Of a DNA stretch of 64,000 nt, positions 11,668 to 21,448 are shown piece after piece. The notes under the pieces were generated by a model. It did not search any database. It worked only from the letters and a program-made list of their open reading frames with translations, and was not told the DNA's origin. Every line of letters starts with the position of its first letter. The first letter of the stretch is position 1. The stretch is from Balanoglossus misakiensis. Lineage: Eukaryota > Hemichordata. A program made the position numbers and the translations under genes. Location of the stretch: assembly GCA_040954595.2 (NCBI GenBank), contig CM082578.2:744001-808000 (forward strand), given 5' to 3'.

Positions 11668-12101
11668 AAAATGTCATGCCCTCCCTGCTTCTCTATAGTT
11701 GTTCATAAAATGTTACTCCCACCCCAAGGGTAGTAATGGTACTTGAACTGTTAGTAACATATCATGCCCATGTTCCTAGTTATGAACTGAAACGTTTAGG
11801 CTAATCAACTGTAATGGTCATGTACTTGGTTTAGTAAAATGTCTGCCAATGTCTTGCCTAGTTCTACAACTCATAATAAAATGCCATGCCCTCCCCTAGT
11901 TCCGTACTGTAGGGGTCAATAAAACGCATTATCTGGCCACCCCTAGCTCTTAAGTTGATCGTATGCCATGCCGAAACCTAGTTCTGTATTGTGACTTAGA
12001 GCTGCGATGGTCCTATAAAGCTTATAAAACTTGTGCACACTTCAAATAGGCAGAAAATGTCATGTGTACAGACTGATAATAAACTGTCATTTCATCCCAG
12101 C
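11668..12101. other. Non-coding spacer with a degenerate short repeat
   Basis: No gene seen. Words such as ATGCCATGCCCTCCC and TAGTTCTGTA recur with variation roughly every 60-70 bp (11671, 11880, 11950), suggesting an old degenerate tandem repeat. Confidence 0.5.
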
Positions 12102-12606
12102 TATGCACTCAAAAAATGACGTGGCATTAACACTAGAGGACGTGTACTGATCTGAGTGAATCAGATCCCGTGCGGAGTACGGTGCCCAGAGTACACGTGT
12201 ACTAGTAGAGAAATGCCAAGTGTTGCTACATCTTCGCGCTTCTCCCGCCATTGCTCTCTGGAAAATAGGAGTGTGGTCGAGCGAACTGGTGCGAGCGGAA
12301 AGTCGTGTTGCGACCGTCGGTGAGGCGAATTAAGACACAGCAAATAATAATAGTGTCTGTAACGACTATCACACCAAAACTCATTTACAGTAAATATAAA
12401 AACCGACTACGTCGGAGAAGTGTTTCGACGTGTCTTCGTTCTCGAGGAGCCATTTGTATCTGCATTTGCATACCAGAAAGCCACGCCTCCCAGCCTCGTT
12501 CGCGGGTGACTTGTTTGTAATTGGCAAAGGCGAGTTAGTCATGTGCTTAGTTTGTTGGGTGTCAATGTAATCGTCCATGTTAACTTATTTGGTACAATTC
12601 GAGACA
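12102..12606 (+). repeat. 505-bp tandem unit, copy 1 (empty site)
   Basis: Starts TATGCACTCAAAAA and ends near ATTCGAGACA. It reads straight through GAGGCGAATTAAGACACAGC at about 12321-12340, the site occupied by a transposon in copies 2 and 4. It contains a GATCTGAGTGAATCAGATC dyad near 12153. Open frames across it are short and not conserved. Confidence 0.9.
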
Positions 12607-14610
12607 TATGCACTCAAAAATGATGTGGCATTAAACACTAGAGGACGTGTACTGATCTGAGTGAATCAGATCCCGTGAGGAGTACGGTGCCCAGAGTACA
12701 CGTGTACTAGTAGAGAAATGCCAAGTGTTGCTACATCTTCGCGCTTCGCCCGCCATTGCTCTCCGGAAAATAGGAGTGTGGTCGAGCGAACACGTGCGAG
12801 CGGAAAGTCGTGTTGCGACCGTCGGTGAGGCGAAGTAGTCCTGTTTCAAGATGACCTACATTACAGGTCCTATGCACATGTATTACATGTTGTGATTGGT
12901 TTATCCGCTTCTCTAAGGTCCACTTGTGGCACGCTGATTGGAGGGACCTTATGTGTTAGGTCTTATTACTATGTATTATTCACCAGACCTTGTAGGTTAG
13001 GTCTTATTACTATGCATTATTCACTTTACAGCTCCCTGATTGGTTAATGTGTAGGTCTGGTCCTCCAGTGTTCACTGCCTCATTATGCAGGACCTTGTAG
13101 CTTAGGTCTTATTAATATGTATTTATTCACCATACAGCTCCCTGATTGGTTAACGTGTCAGTCTGGTCCCCCCAGTGTTCACTGCCTCTTTGTGAAATGT
13201 CCCATGTGCTTCCTGGCTAGCGTTGTGGTAACACATTATTCGGGGTGTCCGCAGATCGTTCATTGATTTTCTGAGAAATAGCCTGACTGATACTATCTCC
13301 AACATAAACCGCACCCTGGAAAGATTAAATGATCTTTTAGGTGGACTTTGAAAATCTGATTAACTCATCTAAGCATTTTAGCTAAGTTGTATATTTTTTT
13401 AATCACCCTCCTACTTCTCATCATCAATTTTATTATTGTTGTTATTACTATTTTAAAGTAAATTTGTTTTGACGAAGATGTTGTGATAAGGAGCACGTTG
13501 TCCGTTTATACATTCGTATATTGTTTTCATAAAATGGAACTGTGACGGTGCAGCTTCGTGAAAGAAGTACAATAAAAGTAATCATACCTGTAAAGCAACT
13601 AATGAGGTATCCCAAAGAAATGCAATGCTATTCTAAACATTTCTATTGTAAGATTTTTTTGGTTTGCTCGAATGAATAGCACACACTTCGTATTCAGCCA
13701 GATGTTACAGGAAGTGATGCGCTGAAAGGCATTACGTAACAAAACACTAGCCCATTTCAACAAACCGCCACTGGAAATAAAATAAAAAAATTCTCCTGGC
13801 AATAATTATTTCGAGTATCTAGTTCACAGTATCACATAAAATGCCATAAATAGTGTGAAGGAAAATGTGAAATCCAATCATTATATGAGTGCCTTTCTTT
13901 ATACACTGGGATCGATCGCGAGCTTCGACCACGCGCAGGCAGCATGCCAGACATTATACGACAACTGTATTCAGAAAGTACAAAAGAATTTGCATAACGA
14001 GGCAGTGAAAACTGGAGACCTACACATTAACCAATCAGGGAGCTGACAATTGAATAAATACATATTAATAAGACCTAACCTACAAGGTCCTGCATAATGA
14101 GACAGTGAACACTGGAGGACCAGACCAACACATTAACCAATCAGGGAGCTGTAAAGTGAATAATACATAGTAATAAGACCTAACCTACAAGGTCTAGTGA
14201 ATAATACATAATGATAAGACCTAACACATAAGGTCCCTCCAATCAGCGTGCCGCAAGTGGACCTAAGATTACCAGATGGACCAATCACAGATGTGGGTAC
14301 ATATGTCATGGACCTGACTTATGAAACAGGACTATTAAGACACAGCGCTAATAATAGTGTCTGTAACGACTATCACACCAAAACTCATTTACAGTAAATA
14401 TAAAAACAGACTACGTCGGAGAAGTGTTTCGACGTGTCTTCGTTCTCGAGGAGCCATTTGTATCTGCATTTGCATACCAGAAAGCCACGCCTTCCAGCCT
14501 CGTTCGCGGGTGACTTGTTTGTAATTGCCAAAGGCGAGTTAGTCATGTGCTTAGTTTGTTGGGTGTCCATGTAATCGTCCATGTTAACTTATTTGGTACA
14601 ATTCGAGACA
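12607..14610 (+). repeat. 505-bp tandem unit, copy 2 (split by a transposon)
   Basis: The left part is 12607-12836 and the right part 14334-14610. The two parts join to match copy 1, with about 504 bp left when the 1,497-bp insertion is removed. Confidence 0.9.
12837..14333. mobile_element. TIR DNA transposon, 1,497 bp, non-autonomous
   Basis: The ends are perfect inverted repeats, AGTCCTGTTTCA and TGAAACAGGACT. Long imperfect inverted arms extend to about 13195 on the left and from about 14040 on the right, built of repeated blocks (GGTTAGGTCTTATTA, CAGCTCCCTGATTGGTTAA). Comparison with copies 1 and 3 of the host repeat indicates a short target duplication, ATT or up to ATTA. No transposase is present. 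The interior holds about 515 bp (13170-13690) missing from the second copy, with a short open end (13256-13351) after a splice-acceptor-like GTCCGCAG. The superfamily is uncertain; a 3-bp AT-rich duplication would suit PIF/Harbinger. Confidence 0.88.
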
Positions 14611-15121
14611 TATGCACTCAAAAATGATGTGGCATTAAACACTAGAGGACGTGTACTGATCTGAGTGAATCAGATCCCGTGAGGAGTACGGTGCCCAGAG
14701 TACACGTGTCCTAGTAAAGAAATGCCAAATGTTGCTACATCTTCGCGCTTCGCCCGCCAAGGTCGCCATTGCTCTCCGGAAAATAGGAGACTGCATGTAG
14801 TTGAGCGAGCACGTGCGAACGGACGATGGTATTGCTACCGTCGACGAGGCGAATTAAGACACAGCGCTAATACTAGTGTCTGTCACGACTATCACACCAA
14901 AACTGTCCTTTACAGTAAATATAAAAAAGCTATTCAAGTCGGAGGAGTCTTTCCACGAGTCTTCGATATCGAGGAGCCATTTGTATCTGCATAAATTTGC
15001 ATTTCCAGTCTCGTTCGCGGATGACTTGTTTGTATTTGTCAAAGGCGAGTTAGGCACGTGCTTAGTTTGTTGGGTGTCAATGTAATCGTCCATGTTAACT
15101 TATTTGGTACAATTCGAGACA
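14611..15121 (+). repeat. 505-bp tandem unit, copy 3 (empty site)
   Basis: Uninterrupted copy reading through GAGGCGAATTAAGACACAGC at about 14838. It is more diverged in its second half than copies 1 and 2 (for example an extra CTTT near 14911) and closely matches copy 4. Confidence 0.9.
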
Positions 15122-16590
15122 TATGCACTCAAAAATGGTGTGGCATTAAACACTAGAGGACGTGTACTGATCTGAGTGAATCAGATCCCGTGAGGAGTAC
15201 GGTGCCCAGAGTACACTTGTCCTAGTAAAGAAATGCCAAATGTTGCTACACCTTCGCGCTTCGCCCGCCAAGGTCGCCATTGCTCTCCGGAAAATTGGAG
15301 ACTGCATGTAGTTGAGCGAGCACGTGCGAACGGACGATGGTGTTGCTACCGTCGACGAGGCGAATTAGTCCTGTTTCAAAATGACCTACATTACAGGTCC
15401 TATGCACACGTATTACATGTTCTGATTGGTTTATCCGCTTCTCTAAGGTCCACTTGCGGCTCGCTGATTGGAGGGACCTTATGTGTTAGGTCTTATTACT
15501 ATGTATTATTCACCAGACCTTGTAGGTTAGGTCTTATTACTATGCATTATTCACTTTACAGCTCCCTGATTGGTTAATGTGTAGGTCTGGTCCTCCAGTG
15601 TTCACTGCCTCATTATGCAGGACCTTGTAGGTTAGGTCTTATTAATATGTATTTATTCACCATACAGCTCCCTGATTGGTTAACGTGTCAGTCTGTATGG
15701 CCAGATGTTACACGAAGTGATGCGCTGAAAGGCATTACGTAACAAAACACTAGCCCATTTCAACAAACCGCCACTGGAAATAAATGCGAAATTTCTCCTG
15801 GCAATTTTTATTTCGAGTATCTAGTTCACAGTTCCACATAAAATGCCATGAATAGTGTGAAGGAAAATGTGAAATCCAATCATTATATGAGTGCCTTTCT
15901 TTATACACTGGGATCGATCACGAGCTTCGACCACGCGCAGGTAGCATGCCAGACAGAATACGACAACAGTATTCAGAAAGTACAAAAGACTTTGCATAAC
16001 GAGGCAGTGAAAACTGGAGACCTACACATTAACCAATCAGGGAACTGAAAATTGAATAAATACATATTAATAAGACCTAACCTACAAGGTCCTGCATAAT
16101 GAGGCAGTGAACACTGGAGGACAAGACCTACACATTAACCAATCAAGGAGCTGTAAAGTGAATAATACATAGTAATAAGACCTAACCTACAAGGTCTAGT
16201 GAATAATACATAATGATAAGACCTAACACATAAGGTCCCTCCAATCAGCGCGCCGCAAGTGGACCTAAGATTACCAGATGGACCAATCACAGATGTCGGT
16301 ACATATGTCATGGACCTGACTTATGAAACAGGACTATTAAGACACAGCGCTAATACTAGTGTCTGTCACGACTATCACACCAAAACTGTCCTTTACAGTA
16401 AATATAAAAAAGCTATTCAAGTCGGGGGAGTCTTTCCACGAGTCTTCGATATCGAGGAGCCATTTGTATCTGCATAAATTTGCATTTCCAGTCTCGTTCG
16501 CGGATGACTTGTTTGTATTTGTCAAAGGTGAGTTAGGCACGTGCTTAGTTTTTTGGGTAATCGTAATCGTCCATGGTAACTTATTTGTCT
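15122..16590 (+). repeat. 505-bp tandem unit, copy 4 (split by a transposon)
   Basis: The left part is 15122-15366 and the right part 16336 to about 16590. The array stops near GTAACTTATTTG. The order empty, filled, empty, filled suggests duplication of a two-unit block. Confidence 0.88.
15367..16335. mobile_element. Second copy of the TIR transposon, 969 bp, internally deleted
   Basis: Same terminal repeats AGTCCTGTTTCA/TGAAACAGGACT, same insertion point in the host unit, and flanked by ATT on both sides (15364-15366 and 16336-16338). It matches the first copy except for a deletion of about 515 bp joining CAGTCTG to GCCAGATGTTAC near 15694. Both copies share a 63-66 codon open frame (13855-14046 and 15848-16048) that runs into the right arm; it is probably fortuitous. 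Confidence 0.9.
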
Positions 16591-17512
16591 ATTACATATT
16601 TAAATGTCATCTTTCTTATCAAGCCTTGATGTAAATACATGTTATTTTCGTAAACACCACGGGTTCACAGAGTTTTGCTTCCAGGATGTCTGCAGTTGAA
16701 TACAGCACACACATCTGCTTTTTGCCCCAATGTCAGAGAGCGTAGCAATAAATAATGTATGGTAATTACGTATACGTCCCTTTCTCAGATCAAAATCATT
16801 TAAGTTAACAAAATAATGGTAAGTACATTAAAAATTAAATGGGGGACGAGATAAGGGTGAAGCAATATTAATTCAAATAAAATAAAATCTAAAATACATG
16901 TGAAATCCTGGTTTGTCCTCATTAAACTAAATTGACGCGCATGAAGGGCTGCAGTCCATTTGTTAATTCTCTTGATCGTTCTCTCTATTGAACCCAACAG
17001 TAAATAAAAATACAAAAAGGTAAGCCAGTCCGGCCAGTGCTAACTTGGTCTGACTGGTACGCTGGAAAGGGAAATCGTCAGACAGCACCATTTTCAGGAC
17101 AAGATGACAATTATGTTTGTGCTACCGGTGGATGCAATGGTCCTCTCATTGTATTATAGAGCTAACTATATTTACGAAATTCGCATAGCAATGCTATGTT
17201 TCGGCTTTACAACCTGAAGCCAGAGTTTGAAGCAATGTGGAAGGCTGTTGTTATGTTGACCTTCCAAATTTTTGGCCAATTGAGAAAATTATTCGGCACA
17301 TCAAGGGAGAATCTCCAATAATCTCTGCCGGAACAGTTGAAAAAGGACAAATCTATCGCATATGTCCCAAATGTCCCTCGCTAATTGGGCTGTGGAGACC
17401 GGCTGCATAAATGGGTTGTCACCTCAGACGAAATCATTTACGGTGCGAAGTGTAGTTAGCGTGCGCTTGGGCCCTAAAAAATGCCAGTAATACCACAGAC
17501 AAAGATAATTGG
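16591..17512. other. Non-coding stretch with a half-hairpin relic
   Basis: No supported gene. At 17463-17476 the sequence GCGCTTGGGCCCTA matches the right arm of the hairpins at 11456-11667, so a 3' scrap of that element lies here. Confidence 0.55.
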
Positions 17513-17580
17513 TTCCTTATCCCCACTGCGTAGTATGTTTTCGTATGATTTAGTAGTGGAGTGGTCAAGGACCCCCTGGT
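17513..17580 (+). repeat. 68-bp direct repeat, copy 1
   Basis: TTCCTTATCCCCACTGCGTA to ACCCCCTGGT. It is identical, as far as I can see, to 17781-17848. Confidence 0.9.
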
Positions 17581-17668
17581 TGGGGACCCTTGTGTTACGC
17601 AGAGAGGAAGAAAAACAGGTTGCCACTCCTCGCGGTACAGTGATTTTGGGTGGGTGGGCGGGAGTTTT

Positions 17669-17780
17669 CCATGCACCATTCGATGTGATGTGACACCTGG
17701 GTGTATGCGCACTCCAATTATATATAGGTATCTTATGAATATTCATATTCAATCAACCAATCACTACGCAGTGTAGATAG
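17669..17780 (+). repeat. 112-bp direct repeat, copy 1
   Basis: CCATGCACCATTCGATGTGA to GCAGTGTAGATAG. It matches 19703-19814 with three substitutions noticed. It contains a TATA-like word (ATTATATATAGG) and CCAATCACTACGC. Confidence 0.9.
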
Positions 17781-17848
17781 TTCCTTATCCCCACTGCGTA
17801 GTATGTTTTCGTATGATTTAGTAGTGGAGTGGTCAAGGACCCCCTGGT
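17781..17848 (+). repeat. 68-bp direct repeat, copy 2
   Basis: Second copy of the 17513-17580 repeat. It directly abuts the 112-bp repeat, so the order here is 68-112-68. Confidence 0.9.
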
Positions 17849-18739
17849 CCCCCCAAATATTACTTCTTTAGATTCATAATCACCCCTTCTCTCATGCCTT
17901 CTCTCCAAACCTCATCAACACAAAACAACCCCACAGCCATATATCAGCACGGGAGGAGACTCGAGCCCGGCTTTCCATCCCGTCCATCGAACTTGTCTAA
18001 GCAATCTGTCTTTCATTGCCTCTCTTGGATCAAAAATCACATTACGTTCCCATGCACTCATACCAGACATCGGGTTAAGAGACTAAGAAGAAAAACCATG
18101 GGAGAAAATACTATCAATAATTTTGTCGATAAAGAAAATAACAGTAGCATAAGACACACAACCAGGGGGTTATGATTAAACCCCCAAGGCCAGGAAGAAA
18201 AATAAATTGTTCATCGGAATCGTCGCTTCTACTTTGGATGATTTGGAATTTTTTTTGGGGGGGGGGGGATCTCGGCAAATATTCTACTTCCGTGTTACAA
18301 CATTCTTAGTCACTGCCGCTGGTGGCCAGAATATGTTGTGCAAACACCAACTGTAAAGTTAATTGCCTATGTTATTGTTGGGAAATATAGTATTGAATTC
18401 AGTTACAAGTACATGTATCAGTGTTTTTTGTCTGAGATATTTCTGGTAAAAAGGGAAACAATTATCTCGCCTTTTCTGCATCTGTGCAAAAACCGCATTT
18501 ACTTTCAGCCTAAACAACAAATAAAAATAAAAATATTCGCTCGCCGCTCCTGGACCTTGGTCCAAAAAATCCGATGAACAAGATTTTTTTTCTCTCTGGC
18601 CCAAGGCCCTTTTTTTTTTAAGGCAAGCCAGCATTTAGTGAGCTGACTATACCTAAGGGCTATCGAAATAATAACATCAAATAAACATCCGGAAAGAAAA
18701 CAAATTTCACACATGCACAACTGCAAAATCAAATAATCA
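17849..18739. other. Non-coding stretch
   Basis: No supported gene. It contains a G-run at about 18257-18269 and T/A-rich DNA. Several short open frames overlap on both strands without family features. Confidence 0.5.
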
Positions 18740-19230
18740 TTACTATATCACATGTTTCCCATTGAAACACCTTTGCCCAGTATTCATACATAATTCATCA
18801 CTCGTCAAATATTACATGTCTCTCAATAGGACAATCCCATACAACTACGCACACCTGTATAATCAGCCAATCACTATGTGAATCACATAAATACTCAAAC
18901 AAAATCCACGCATAAAAATTTACATGTCTCTCAACAGGACACATCCTACTTCAATATGCATACCTATGTAATCGGCCAATCACATGTCTCTCATGGGACA
19001 CACAAAAAATTACGTGTCTCCCACTGGACTCCCAATTTCAGTATTCAATACACGTGTCAAATTTTATCACAAAAACTTACGTGTCTTCCACTGGACACCC
19101 TATTTCAGTATTCAAAACACGTGTCAACTTTCATCATGAAGCATACGTACGCGTGTCTCCCACTGGACACCCCAAAACTAATTATATCAAAAACTTATAT
19201 ACTTCATGTCTCTCAACAGGACAAACCACT
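18740..19230. repeat. Degenerate minisatellite with an ACATGTCTCTCAACAGGACA core
   Basis: About seven to eight units of roughly 60-75 bp, each with a core of the form ACRTGTCTYYCAMYRGGACA (near 18812, 18923, 18978, 19012, 19080, 19152 and 19205), separated by AATTTCAGTATTCAAAACACG-like spacers. A 198-codon open frame across it comes from the repeat and has no family features. Confidence 0.75.
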
Positions 19231-19702
19231 TCAATACAGAAAACGTACACACCTGTGTAATCACCTATTCACAAGTCATAAACTCGTCACAGATTTCCTT
19301 TCAAATACTTACCGTAAATTATTGCATAATTTTTGTACCAACACACATGTACAAAAGCTAACTAAACCGCTTTTTCCAAATCTTCATACTCAACTTGAAG
19401 TACACTATGACAAAATTCATATGAATAAATATCGCACTGAAAACACAGAAAAACAACTTACCACCTTGTTTTGAGGTGGCGGTCTCAACTCAGCAGCCTG
19501 GGTAGGCAAAGTCGCCTGAGAGGTAGAACCCGACACAGAACCCATTACACCGCTTGGTACACTCACACGTCTTGGTAGTTGGTTACCATCCTTTTGCAGA
19601 GGTTTTGGCTACTGTGCTTGTAGTTGTGAAGTACCCTGCACTACAGGTTGTGAAGTAGACTGCATGCTGTACCGCGAGGAGTAGGGTCTGCTCTCTAGTT
19701 AT

Positions 19703-19814
19703 CCATGCACCGTTCGATGTGATGTGACAGCTGGGTGTATGCGCACTCCAATTATATATAGGTATCTTATGAATATTCATATTCACTCAACCAATCACTA
19801 CGCAGTGTAGATAG
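19703..19814 (+). repeat. 112-bp direct repeat, copy 2, upstream of the U2 fragment
   Basis: Second copy of 17669-17780. It ends 108 bp before the first base of the U2 snRNA fragment, the region where distal snRNA promoter elements can lie. Whether it has promoter function is unknown. Confidence 0.88.
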
Positions 19815-19922
19815 TAAAAATATAAAACATGCGACCTTGATTAATGAGCAACCTATCGACCAAACCATACATAAAGTTTTGTTGAGCTTGATACCGTCCA
19901 GAGTTCCGGCCCGACGGCCAGT

Positions 19923-19951
19923 ATCGCTTCTCGGCCTTTTGGCTAAGATCA
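19923..19951 (+). ncRNA. U2 snRNA, first 29 nt only
   Basis: The sequence begins ATCGCTTCTCGGCCTTTTGG and continues to AAGATCA, matching nucleotides 1-29 of the highly conserved animal U2 spliceosomal RNA exactly. It then departs: the branch-point pairing region (GTGTAGTATC) and the rest of U2 are absent, replaced by the 5' region of a retrotransposon ORF1. It is therefore a truncated U2 gene serving as the 5' junction of an insertion, not a functional U2. The 100 bp upstream may be the original U2 promoter. No TATA box lies at -30, as expected for Pol II snRNA genes. Confidence 0.9.
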
Positions 19952-20138
19952 TTGGTTGTTACTGGTGTGTTATATCCAATCCAAGAAGAGTATTTCTACA
20001 GGTGGTTTTTTCATCGTTCGACGTCCTCGTGGAGCTTCGTTTCTTCTTTTCTTTTGGTATCAGCCAGGTGGACGTGAGCGTGAGTTGCTTCTTTTTTAGC
20101 TTCTCATTTTTCTTTGCCGTTTTTATTTTCGCTTCAGT

Positions 20139-21340
20139 ATGGTGCGTAAAGACCGCACCTTGTTGTTGAAGTTTCGGGAGGGTGTGAGTGGGTCGGGTAG
20201 GATTTTTGAGTTATTGCGTGAGGCGGGTGTGTGTGCAGAGACCCATCTGGAGGCGGTCCAAAGATTGCCGGGTCGATGTGTAGATGTAACGTTTAGGACA
20301 TTGTCTTTTAGACGTCAGTTTGAAGACGTCTTGAGGGGTGCGAAAGAGTTCGAAACTCAGACTTATAGTTCTGATGTTGTTACGCTGACTGCCTTGTATA
20401 TTGATAATGAGTTGGACGACAATTTTGTCCAGCGGATTTTGTCTGGGTACGGGACGGTCCTGGCAGCCAGGAAGTGTGTTTTCAGGGAGGAGCCTTCGGT
20501 GAACAATGGTACGAGGCAGTATCGTGTGCGGTTGAAAAAAAACATCCCTTCGACGATCAGGATTGGTACGCGCAACGTGTGGCTGTCCTATCCTGGACAG
20601 CCACGTACCTGTGTTAGATGTGGCCAGGTGGGGCACCTGGCCAAGGAATGTAGTAACATTAGTTGCTTCCGGTGTGGTCAGTTGGGCCACCAAGTGAATA
20701 AATGTACCTTTGATGTGAAGTGTTCCGTTTGTGGGGGGAGGGGCATGTGTTTAGAAACTGCACTCTTTCATTTGCCAATAGAGTGTCCCTGACGAAGTCT
20801 TGGCTACCGACGTCGGAAGCCACTCTGTCCCCTAGCGTGGAAGTGGTAAATAAAATAGTTGATGATATTGTGGCGGCGGCGGTCAATACGGCTCTGGGGC
20901 AGTCGTCTGCAGAGCACGTTTGTGAAGATTCTGTCCCAGGTGCTGAGTGTTCTGTTTTTTCAGACGAAATTACGCCTGGTCAGGGTGACCAGGTACAGAC
21001 TTCAGGTAGTGTACAAAGTGTTGCGATGGAGGTCGAGGAAGGGCAGCAACAGAACTCGGATTTTTTTAGTCCAAGGTCATCCTTTTCATCTTTGGAAATG
21101 ATTTCCACTTTTTCTGCTAAGCGTCCTCCGATGAATCTGAGGAGGATTCCAAGCGAGTTGCTGTTGCTGTTGCTGTTGATAGCGAAGCCGACTCTGATTG
21201 TTCAGTGATCTCACATGCGTCTGGTTCTGTTTCTTTACAGTCTACAGTTGAATTACGTCAAAAGGCGTTAGATTCTGTTCGTCTTTCATCCATAATGGAT
21301 TTGTCCACTGTGTACTCTTCATGGAAAATATATTGTTCAT
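20139..21340 (+). pseudogene. ORF1 of a Tx1-clade (Keno-like) non-LTR retrotransposon, frameshifted and truncated
   Basis: This encodes a nucleic-acid-binding ORF1 protein. It starts at ATG 20139 after a 187-bp leader following the U2 fragment. Residues 1-165 form an RRM-like region; then come CCHC knuckles CVRCGQVGHLAKEC and CFRCGQLGHQVNKC, and a third that starts CSVCGG and finishes GHVFRNC in the next frame. The frame change sits in a G-run near 20740-20752. The second frame runs to 21208, and coding-like sequence (ISHASGSVSLQSTVELRQ) continues in another frame to about 21340, where a Penelope-like element begins. ORF2 (endonuclease/RT) is missing. Keno elements are known to target U2 snRNA genes, which fits the 5' junction. 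The clade assignment rests on the target site and zinc knuckles, not on RT. Confidence 0.8.
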
Positions 21341-21448
21341 GGTTCCAAGAATCGAAGTAGATAGTGAAATATAGTCACTTTGGAACAGTATTTTTGAAAC
21401 AGTGCGACGTTTCGATCCGACTACAACGGAGCTTGATCACGCAATGGT

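Noticed and set aside
13855-14046. 63-codon frame shared by both TIR transposon copies
   Set aside because: The two copies are recent duplicates, so sharing is expected. The frame runs into the inverted arm and resembles no transposase.
18878-19474. 198-codon open frame
   Set aside because: It follows the minisatellite, with repeated HVSHGTHKKL-type phrases, and has no known domain.
19923-20110. Functional U2 snRNA gene
   Set aside because: Only nt 1-29 match; the branch-point recognition region, Sm site and 3' stem-loops are absent.
20211-20693. 160-codon minus-strand frame
   Set aside because: It is antisense to the zinc-knuckle ORF1, which has clear motifs.
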